NCBI GenBank assembly: GCA_964537875.1
Contig: CAZIDN010000013.1
Span: 8,024 to 72,023, forward strand
Length of the DNA stretch: 64,000 bases
From: JAPKZH01 sp964537875
Lineage (GTDB): Bacteria > Acidobacteriota > Aminicenantia > Aminicenantales > UBA4085
Reading direction: 5' to 3'
Under the pieces are notes generated by a model, which saw nothing but the letters and a program-made list of their open reading frames with translations, did not search any database and was not told the origin of the DNA. The first letter of the stretch is position 1, and every line of letters starts with the position of its first letter. Made by a program: the position numbers and the translations under genes. This document shows, one piece after another, positions 35,781 through 42,573 of the stretch.

Positions 35781-36171
35781 ATGGAACATCCGAAAAATCC
35801 ACAAAAAATCCTGGTGACAGGAGGGGCCGGATATATCGGTTCGCTCCTCTGCGGAGAACTGCTCTTTCGCGGCCACCGGGTCATCGTCATCGACAATCTG
35901 ACGTTCGGCGGGAACTCTCTCCTCGGCTACATGGCCCACCCCCATTTCGCTTTTCACAAGGCGGATGTCTGCGACAGGACGAGCATCGAGCCCTATTTCG
36001 CCGGGCGTCGAGGTGGAATACAAGGACCTCCATTTTGACGGCGATATGCGGGATATCAAGGTTTCGTTCGACAAGATCGAGCGCGTCCTCGGCTATAAAG
36101 CGCAGATCTCGATCGAGGAGGGAATCAGGGAGATGGCCGAGGTCATCCAATCCGGCTTTCTCACGAAATAA
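35781..36171 (+). pseudogene. internally deleted NAD-dependent sugar epimerase
   Basis: The ATG at 35781 gives about 72 residues of an SDR N terminus (KILVTGGAGYIGSLLCGEL, VIVIDNLTFGG), ending near 36000 at EPYFAG. A different frame then supplies an epimerase C terminus (DLHFDGDMRDIKVSFDKIE ... IEEGIREMAEVIQ) to a stop at 36171. About 200 middle residues, including the catalytic Tyr-Lys, are missing, so the gene is dead. The following 36172-36364 contains one REP-like unit and no gene. Confidence 0.75.
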
Positions 36172-36304
36172 GAATCCCCTGGCAGAAAAATAAAGACAAG
36201 TCTCGTCAGTCTCCGGATTGTGGCTTAATGAAAACGGAATAAATACCCTGACATAGTTATCGCAAACCCTGAAAGGTCGGGACAAGCTTCCCGGTTGAGT
36301 TTGT

Positions 36305-36340
36305 TGAGATCGCCACATCGCTTCGTTCCTGGCGATGGCA
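36305..36340. repeat. single REP-like unit
   Basis: TGAGATCGCCACATCGCTTC followed by a mirror GGCGATGGCA resembles the right half of the 2690-2796 element, including the inverted GGCGAT/ATCGCC ends. Confidence 0.5.
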
Positions 36341-36364
36341 CTCAAATGGTTGGGTTGCTATCCG

Positions 36365-37623
36365 CTATGTCTTATCTTTGTAATACGCGTCGTAGAACGA
36401 CTTGAACTCGGCGCTGCGCTCCTTGATCTTCCGCCACCACCACTCATTCTCCGCATACCAGTTCACGGTCGCGGCCAGCCCCGCCTCAAATTCGACCTCG
36501 GGCTTCCACCNNNNNNNNNNNNNNNNNNNNNNNNNNNNNNNNNNNNNNNNNNNNNNNNNNNNNNNNNNNNNNNNNNNNNNNNNNNNNNNNNNNNNNNNNN
36601 NNNNNNNNNNTACCAGTTCACGGTCGCGGCCAGCCCCGCCTCAAATTCGACCTCGGGCTTCCACCCCAGCTTGCGGAGCTTCCGGCAGTTGAGTGCATAC
36701 CGCCGATCATGCCCCAGCCGGTCCGACACAAACCGGATGAGATCGCGGCTCTTGCCCAATTCCTTCACGATCCGTTTGGCCACATCGATGTTCCGGACTT
36801 CGTTGTTGGCGCCGATGTTATACGCCTCTCCGACGCCCCCCCGCTTGATGACGAAATCGATCGCCCGGCAGTTGTCCTCGACATGCAGCCAGTCCCTGAC
36901 GTTTGTCCCTTTCCCGTAAAGCGGCAGGCCCTTTCCCTCCAGGGCATGCGTGACAAAAAGAGGGATGAACTTTTCCGGATACTGGTAGGGCCCGTAGTTG
37001 TTGCTGGGCCGGACGATGATAATCGGCAGCCCGTACGTCACCGAGTATGAATAGGCCAGCCTGTCGGCCCCCGCCTTGCTCCCCGAGTAAGGCGATGACG
37101 GGTTCAGTGGGTCGTCCTCGCCGAAAAACCCCTCATCGCGGCTGCCGTAGACTTCGTCCGTCGAGACATGGATGAAAAACTCAACCGTCGGCGTCCGGCG
37201 GAGCGCCTCGAGCAGGACGAACGTCCCGAAGACATCCGTCAAGACGAACTCGCCGGCGTCCATGATCGAGCGGTCGACGTGCGTTTCGGCCGCAAAATGG
37301 ACGACTCCCTGAACCCGCTGGAAGATCTCCGCGACAACGTCCTTATCTCTGATGTCGCCGCGAATGAATTCGTAGCGCGGATCACCCCCCACATCCTTTA
37401 GGTTGTCCAGGTTGCCGGCATAGGTCAGCTTATCCAGGTTGATGATTCTCGTGTTTTTATAATGCTTCAAGACATAATGGATGAAATTGCTGCCGATGAA
37501 CCCGGCCCCGCCCGTCACCAGCAGCGTCTTCCCCTCGAGGCTCCGCTCCTGAAGCCGATTTTTACCCGCGTGAACAGCCGGCGCCTTCTTCAATTTCTTG
37601 GGATTCGCCCTTCTGGAATCCAT
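36365..37623 (-). CDS. rfbB: dTDP-glucose 4,6-dehydratase (intact once the false gap is removed)
   Basis: The start is the ATG at 37623, preceded by AGGAGGAGG. After a basic 30-residue extension come LLVTGGAGFIGSNFIHYVL, HFAAETHVDRSI, STDEVYG, SPYSGSKAGADRL and RPSNNYGPYQ, the diagnostic order of RfbB/RmlB. The gap 36511-36610 splits the gene, but the 55 bases on each side are the same sequence. Joining them gives one frame of 367 residues ending ...YYKDKT at 36365. It converts dTDP-glucose to the 4-keto-6-deoxy sugar. Partners rfbC and rfbA lie 3 kb away on the same strand. Confidence 0.88.
36456..36665. other. 100-N scaffold gap with identical 55-bp flanks
   Basis: Bases 36456-36510 and 36611-36665 are identical and flank exactly 100 N (36511-36610). 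The two contig ends therefore overlap, and the gap is a placeholder rather than missing DNA. Confidence 0.93.
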
Positions 37624-37836
37624 ATTTCCTCCTCCTGACAGTCCGTATGTCAATGGCCCAGCCTTGAGAAAATAATCTATCATTTTGACGTCTTTTTTAA
37701 AAGAGCGGACCTCCTCTGCGTCGTCTTCGGAACCTCCCCCATTCTCATCATGAATTGCGATGTCTTATGACGGACCAAATAAAAAATGATTGAGGAAGAA
37801 GGCGCAGAAGACGTTACTGGGATTATACTTGTCTAT

Positions 37837-38454
37837 CTAAGAGCTAACCATTTGAAGAAAAGTCCGCAGTTGTTCAAAAGCTTCAGCATCAAAGGGCCAA
37901 TATCCTGCTTGAGCTGCTACCCCTAAGGGCTTCCCAGCCTCTGGTTTTGATCCCAGAAAAACTTGAACTTTGGCTTTGGACATTTTGGAGGGCAAAATTA
38001 TCTCTCTCTGTTGCAAACATTGAAAATATCGGTCGACACAAAACATGGCAGGGTCGTACATGACAGCCTGAAGACAAAGATCTTCTAGCATTCCAGGCGT
38101 ATTCTCATTGGGCAAAATCGCGATTACGACTTTTAACGTGTCCCCAGAGGGAATGAGAGTCCTTTCCGGTACAGGAAGTCCTGAGGACCTCAAAGCATCA
38201 CGAATACTTTGCAGCGCGGCTCCTGGATCTGAATTGGCATCTCTTGCGATTGCCAACGATCTAACCTCATCAAATCCAGAAGCGTTAATTATCGCCTTAA
38301 GATATTTCCGCAATTCCGTCTTACCCCCGACGGGCAGAACTTGAATATTATTCAATGACAGATGATTGACTAACGCCTCAAAAAATAGCTTGTCATCTTT
38401 ACCCTCAACAACGATCACCCGAGATTCTATGATTTCTATAGATATTTCAGCCAT
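37837..38454 (-). CDS. DUF3226-type TOPRIM-fold protein, ATPase partner
   Basis: The 205-residue protein has RVIVVEGKDDKLFFEAL near its N terminus (Glu17) and LAIARDANSDP around Asp72. These are the Glu and Asp motifs of a TOPRIM-like fold, here with DAN in place of the usual DxD. The later part (GMLEDLCLQAV, KAKVQVFLGSK) matches DUF3226 proteins as I know them. Its start shares one base with the stop of the upstream AAA ATPase, so the two form a unit. Such ATPase/TOPRIM pairs include the PARIS and OLD-type anti-phage systems; the exact class is inferred. Confidence 0.75.
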   Translation of the reverse strand: MAEISIEIIESRVIVVEGKDDKLFFEALVNHLSLNNIQVLPVGGKTELRKYLKAIINASGFDEVRSLAIARDANSDPGAALQSIRDALRSSGLPVPERTLIPSGDTLKVVIAILPNENTPGMLEDLCLQAVMYDPAMFCVDRYFQCLQQREIILPSKMSKAKVQVFLGSKPEAGKPLGVAAQAGYWPFDAEAFEQLRTFLQMVSS

Positions 38455-39536
38455 TATCTTACTTCGAGGCCTGACTCAATTGACGCTTCTAATGTTTCTT
38501 GATCATAAGTAACGACTTTTATCGTATCTTTTAAGCGGTCTAGCCTGTGCAAACGAAAATCATATATTCCTTGCTCTTTAAACGCCTTATGAGCGGCGAT
38601 AATACATTCCAAGCTATGAGTTGTGGCAAATAGCTGAGTATTGAATTCTCTGGCCACTTCCCCGATGGCTCTCCATATTTTGGCCATTATGGAATGATGA
38701 AGCCCATTCTCAATTTCATCAACTAAGACAACCCCGGTTGGTGCATTGCCAATAAGCAATAGAAGGCTGACCAGCCGGACCATGCCTTCTCCCATGACTG
38801 GTAAGGGAAGAGGCCGTCTTAATCCTATATCGCCATGAATAATCGGCTCTCCCGCGACAACAACCATCTTGAGGTTACGGATTCTTGGCTCAATGAGCTG
38901 TAAAACCTTTATTAGAACATCTTCTTTCCCTTGGAGCTGTAGCTTTCCAAAGCGTTCTGCCTCTTCTTTAAAAGAACTACGGATCCGTGCACTTTGAAGA
39001 AATGTAGGAAAAGGAGGAGGTGGAGGAATTGGTTCAGTTCGAATCCCCTTTGGATCGAAGATAAGATAATACTTACCGTGCTTCTGCAATTCTTCAAACT
39101 CAAGTCCGATAACTTGAGCTGATTCTAAGGAGCTGAGGATTTTTTCTGCATTATTAGTGGTATAGGGTAGAGATTCTTTTATCTTTGATAATTCTAACGG
39201 GTCACGGATTATTTTGAGTCTTAATAATCGGCGACCGGTCAGCTTATTTTTACCAATTAACTCGATGTCTTGGGATATATCAAGCTGATGAAAGATTAAA
39301 TCCCAGGGAGTTTCAGCCCACATGCCAAGTTCAATCTTTACAGTTTCGATGCCGCGCAATGCATTAATTTTTATGATCAATTCAGGATTGTATGCGCCAC
39401 AATGAAGAAATAGCGCTTCTAAAAGAGCAGTCTTGCCAACATTATTCGTGCCTGCAATTAGGTTAACACGCTCCATGTCAGAAATGGTCAATTTATGAAA
39501 ACAACGAAAATCTTTTATCTCAAACGATTGGTACAT
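38454..39536 (-). CDS. AAA_15/21 (OLD-like) ATPase
   Basis: The 360-residue ABC-type ATPase begins FEIKDFRCFHKLTISDMERV with Walker A GTNNVGKT at 29-36. A signature-like MGEGMVRLVSLLLLIG, Walker B GVVLVDEIENG at about 268-278 and TTHS (switch His) follow. There is no long coiled coil, so it is not SbcC or RecN. It resembles the ATPase half of two-gene systems such as PARIS AriA. It has higher AT content than the adjoining rfb genes and is co-transcribed with the DUF3226 gene. Its stop codon shares a base with the partner's start. Confidence 0.78.
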   Translation of the reverse strand: MYQSFEIKDFRCFHKLTISDMERVNLIAGTNNVGKTALLEALFLHCGAYNPELIIKINALRGIETVKIELGMWAETPWDLIFHQLDISQDIELIGKNKLTGRRLLRLKIIRDPLELSKIKESLPYTTNNAEKILSSLESAQVIGLEFEELQKHGKYYLIFDPKGIRTEPIPPPPPFPTFLQSARIRSSFKEEAERFGKLQLQGKEDVLIKVLQLIEPRIRNLKMVVVAGEPIIHGDIGLRRPLPLPVMGEGMVRLVSLLLLIGNAPTGVVLVDEIENGLHHSIMAKIWRAIGEVAREFNTQLFATTHSLECIIAAHKAFKEQGIYDFRLHRLDRLKDTIKVVTYDQETLEASIESGLEVR

Positions 39537-39598
39537 CGACTACCTCCTTATTTGACGATTAAATTATCTTTAAAATCTCATATATTCTACCATATATT

Positions 39599-39886
39599 TC
39601 AAAATTGACTAGACGTGAGGCTGGCGGCGACTTTATCTGCATCCTTCCCGTCGGCAAAAATCTGCGCTTCGTAGCCGCCAGCGCCGAGGAAGCCTACAGG
39701 GATTTCGAGGTCAGGCGCGTCCCGATTGGTCATGGCGCCCACGTACCAGTCTGCGCCGTGCTGCCGCGCCGTCACGAGCGACGTTTTTCCCTCAATGGTC
39801 CGCTCCTAAAAAGAATTTTTGACGGCTTTGGCCCAGCCAACGTTAGCGTTTTTCCCTCTTGTGAAACCTGTTTTCTTCGCATTCAT
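39599..39886 (-). pseudogene. C-terminal remnant of a GH97 glycoside hydrolase
   Basis: On the reverse strand a frame from an ATG at 39886 (GGGAGG upstream) meets a TAG after 26 codons. It then reads TIEGKTSLVTARQHGADWYV, GAMTNRDAPDLEIPVGFLG and YEAQIFADGKDADKV to a stop at 39599. These match the C-terminal beta domain of GH97 alpha-glucosidases (ARRSG..W..G..T, FLG, Y.A.IFADG). The catalytic barrel is absent. The first 26 codons look foreign to GH97. Confidence 0.7.
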
Positions 39887-39918
39887 CCTCCCTGTTATTA
39901 TCTTGAATAAAATGTGTA

Positions 39919-39953
39919 TTGACAATGTGGCCAATTATGCGTATAATATATAC
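39919..39953 (+). promoter_or_regulatory. consensus promoter with overlapping operator of the toxin-antitoxin operon
   Basis: TTGACA (39919-39924) and TATAAT (39942-39947) with a 17-bp spacer form a perfect sigma-70 promoter. An inverted repeat GTATA-ata-TATAC (39941-39953) covers the -10 box, as expected for autorepression by the antitoxin. Confidence 0.75.
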
Positions 39954-39966
39954 AGACATAATTCAA

Positions 39967-40200
39967 ATGAAAAGGCTAAACATTACGCTTCCCGATGAAA
40001 TCGCCAAGGAGCTTGCCTCCATTCCCAATAAAAGCCGCTATATTGCTGCCGCTCTAAAGGAAAAAATGGAAAAAGAAAAAAAGCAAAAACTGGACGCCCT
40101 GCTCTGCGAAGGGTATCAGACGACCAAAGAAGAAGACAAAGCCCTCAATGAAGATTGGGAAAAGGCCACCCTAGAAGGCTGGGATAAGACTCGGACATAG
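39967..40200 (+). CDS. antitoxin of a MazEF-type module (ribbon-helix-helix-like)
   Basis: From the ATG at 39967 the 77-residue protein starts MKRLNITLPDEIAKELASIP, the beta strand and first helix of a ribbon-helix-helix DNA-binding domain. A Lys/Glu-rich helical tail (EKMEKEKKQKLDALL) and WEKATLEGWDKTRT follow, which should wrap the toxin. It ends 3 bp before the toxin gene. It likely binds the palindrome over its own promoter. Confidence 0.8.
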   Translation: MKRLNITLPDEIAKELASIPNKSRYIAAALKEKMEKEKKQKLDALLCEGYQTTKEEDKALNEDWEKATLEGWDKTRT

Positions 40201-40203
40201 TCC

Positions 40204-40551
40204 ATGGAAGCGAATTTCCCGCGCCAGGGGGAGATCTGGCTCGTTTCTCTTGAGCCGGTCATCGGCAGCGAAATCGGGAAGACGCGCCCTGCTATCGTTA
40301 TCTCGAACGACAGAAACAATCAGTTCGCTGACACAATAACGGTGGTTCCCTTGACTTCAAAAACCGAAAAGATCTATCCGTTTGAAGTCTTTTTGTCTCA
40401 AGCCGAAACGCATCTGGCTCAGGATTCAAAAGCCAAAGCGAATCAAATCCGGACCGTCGACAAAAAAAGGCTGGTGAAGCTGATGGCCGAGCTTCCTCCC
40501 GATAAATTGGCCGAAGTTAAGCAAGCTGTGCGCATTCATCTCGAAATCTAA
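40204..40551 (+). CDS. MazF/PemK-family endoribonuclease toxin
   Basis: The 115-residue protein has PRQGEIWLVSLEPVIGSEIG followed by KTRPAIVISND, then TVVPLTSK and NQIRTVDKKRLVK, all standard MazF/PemK features including the conserved Arg and Ser/Thr around the active site. MazF toxins cut mRNA at short motifs. It is full length with the antitoxin directly upstream, so the module looks functional. Confidence 0.9.
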   Translation: MEANFPRQGEIWLVSLEPVIGSEIGKTRPAIVISNDRNNQFADTITVVPLTSKTEKIYPFEVFLSQAETHLAQDSKAKANQIRTVDKKRLVKLMAELPPDKLAEVKQAVRIHLEI

Positions 40552-40638
40552 GCGCCTCTATATCTACCTTCTCCAATTTGGGAAGAAAATTGCTTTAAGA
40601 CGGTAAAAGAATCTTTCTTGTAGCATCCCTCAGAAAGA

Positions 40639-41094
40639 TCAGCCGTCCCTGCGGCGCCAATCGTAAGGAATATCGCTCTTGTGCGGGTCCAGACGCTGTT
40701 CGTCCGGGCTCGCGTAGTTGTAGGCTTCGGTGGGGACATTGACGACCACGGCCTCCTCGCGGCTCACGCCCATCCAGCCGTGATAAATTCCCGGCGGAAC
40801 ATGGATGAGCATCGGGTTGTGGCTGCCGATATAAAATTCGTTGATCTCTTTATAGGATGGCGAGCTTTTCCGTCCGTCGTAGAGCGCCATTTTGATCATG
40901 CCCCTGAGGCAGCAAATATTGTCCGCCTGTTTTTCGTGCTTGTGCCAGGCCTTGACAACCCCCGGATAGGTGGTCGTCATGTAGACCTGGCCGAATTTCG
41001 TGAAAAATTCATCGTCTTCCCGCAGGATCTCCATCAGCCGCCCCCGCTCGTCCGGAATCACTTTCAATTTTTTCGTCTTGACACCGTCGATCAT
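40639..41094 (-). CDS. rfbC: dTDP-4-dehydrorhamnose 3,5-epimerase-family cupin
   Basis: The 151-residue cupin has KLKVIPDERGRLMEILRED, the His-rich VVKAWHKHEKQADNICCLRG, and IHVPPGIYHGW, NVPTEAYNY and IPYDW. It belongs to the RmlC superfamily, but this WHKH subtype is distinct from classical RmlC, so it may be a 3- or 3,5-epimerase on a dTDP-4-keto sugar. It lies 9 bp after rfbA, in one operon. No RfbD reductase is in the window. Confidence 0.78.
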   Translation of the reverse strand: MIDGVKTKKLKVIPDERGRLMEILREDDEFFTKFGQVYMTTTYPGVVKAWHKHEKQADNICCLRGMIKMALYDGRKSSPSYKEINEFYIGSHNPMLIHVPPGIYHGWMGVSREEAVVVNVPTEAYNYASPDEQRLDPHKSDIPYDWRRRDG

Positions 41095-41103
41095 GCTGAT
41101 CTC

Positions 41104-42168
41104 CTATTTGATGCCGATCTCGCTTTTGTCGCCCACCATAAACCTGAACGCCGAAGGCTTGGGCGGGCACTTGTAGATCCGCACGTCCCTCCCGATTAAG
41201 CTTTCATCGATCCGGCTCCCGATGTCGCGGATCTCGCTCCCTTCGAGCACAATGCTGTGCTCAATCTCCGTCCCGACGATCTTGCAGCTTTTTCCGATCG
41301 CCGTGAACGGTCCGATATAGGAATCCGTGACCTCCGTCTCTTCGCCGATGATGGCCGGCCCCCTGATAATGCTGTTCTTCAAGTTTACGCCCTTCTCGAT
41401 CACCACCTGTCCGTTGATCCGCGACTCCGCGTCAACCGTTCCCTCGCACTTCCCGCTGATTCCTTCTAATATCAGCCGGTTGGCCTCGAGGATATCCTCG
41501 ATCTTCCCCGTGTCTTTCCACCATCCCGAGACAAGATGCGGCTGCACGTCATACCCTTTATCCACCAGGTATTGGATGGCGTCGGTGATCTCGAGCTCTC
41601 CTCGCCATGACGGCTTTATAGCCTTCACGGCTTCGAAGATGTGGCCATCGAACAGGTACACGCCGACTAGCGCTAGATTGCTCATGGGCTTCTTGGGCTT
41701 CTCGACAAGCCGTACGACCCGCCCGTCCCGGAGCTCCGCCACGCCGAACATCTGCGGGTTCGGGACTTCCGTCAGCAAGATCATGGAGTTCGGCTTCTTT
41801 TCCTCAAACTCTTTGACCAGCGTCACGATCCCGCTCTTCAAAATATTGTCGCCCAAATACATGACGAAGGGCTCGCTCTTCAGAAAGTCCTCCGAGATCT
41901 TAACGGCGTGCGCCAATCCCAGCGGCGCATCCTGTTCGATATAGTGAATCTTCACCGACCAGGCCGACCCGTCCCCCGCCGCCGCCATGATCTCCTCTTT
42001 CGTGTCGCCGACGACGATCCCGATCTCCTTCACGCCGGCATCCCTCAGAGCCTCGATTCCGTAGAACAGGACCGGCTTGTTGGCCACCGGCACCAGCTGC
42101 TTGGCCTGGGTGAATGTCAGCGGCCGCAGCCTCGTCCCTTTTCCTCCGCTGAGAATCAGTCCTTTCAT
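41104..42168 (-). CDS. rfbA: glucose-1-phosphate thymidylyltransferase, long form
   Basis: The 354-residue protein starts MKGLILSGGKGTRLRPLT, the nucleotidyltransferase loop, followed by QLVPVANKPVLFYGIE, YLGDN and VEKPKKP. From about residue 245 a left-handed beta-helix follows (VVIEKGVNLKNSII, IIGEETEVTDSYIGPF). This is the long RmlA form, known mostly from actinobacteria and archaea, and it makes dTDP-glucose. The operon continues to rfbC and probably once to rfbB across the inserted island. Confidence 0.88.
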   Translation of the reverse strand: MKGLILSGGKGTRLRPLTFTQAKQLVPVANKPVLFYGIEALRDAGVKEIGIVVGDTKEEIMAAAGDGSAWSVKIHYIEQDAPLGLAHAVKISEDFLKSEPFVMYLGDNILKSGIVTLVKEFEEKKPNSMILLTEVPNPQMFGVAELRDGRVVRLVEKPKKPMSNLALVGVYLFDGHIFEAVKAIKPSWRGELEITDAIQYLVDKGYDVQPHLVSGWWKDTGKIEDILEANRLILEGISGKCEGTVDAESRINGQVVIEKGVNLKNSIIRGPAIIGEETEVTDSYIGPFTAIGKSCKIVGTEIEHSIVLEGSEIRDIGSRIDESLIGRDVRIYKCPPKPSAFRFMVGDKSEIGIK

Positions 42169-42343
42169 GGCACGTTCCTTTCGAAGATTTTGCCCATGCC
42201 CAATTCCAGGCCAACTTTAGCACATCCCCAACCTCAGAATCAATCCTTTGAGATTTCGCCACTTAAAGAAACAGAAGAAGGCCGAAAGGCGATTACTGTT
42301 TATTGGACGAGCAGAATGGTAAAATATTGGAGGGAGAAAACAA

Positions 42344-42559
42344 ATGAAAATTAGATATGACTCTGAATCAGATATTCTTCTTATTATCCTTCGGGAAGAG
42401 CCGCCGGTTGATGCCATTGAGGAACCAGGAGGCGTAATCGTAAGCTACGGCGATGATAGTGAGCCTGTCAGTGTGGAGTTTATGAATGCCTCTGTGCGAA
42501 GACTCATTCTGCCGGGAGAAGTCAGTGTCCCGATCCAAAAAGGAAGCCTATCGCTTTAG
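42344..42559 (+). CDS. DUF2283 family small protein
   Basis: The 71-residue protein begins MKIRYDSESDILLIILREEP and has GGVIVSYGDDSEPVSVEFMNAS, the DUF2283 pattern. Many DUF2283 genes pair with a DUF4258 gene in toxin-antitoxin-like units, but no partner is seen here. A GGAGGGAG site precedes the ATG. It converges with lptD, 14 bp between their ends. Confidence 0.8.
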   Translation: MKIRYDSESDILLIILREEPPVDAIEEPGGVIVSYGDDSEPVSVEFMNASVRRLILPGEVSVPIQKGSLSL

Positions 42560-42573
42560 AGCCAATCCCTGTC

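Noticed and set aside
39605..39910. Forward frame of 101 codons
   Set aside because: Shadow of the reverse-strand GH97 remnant.
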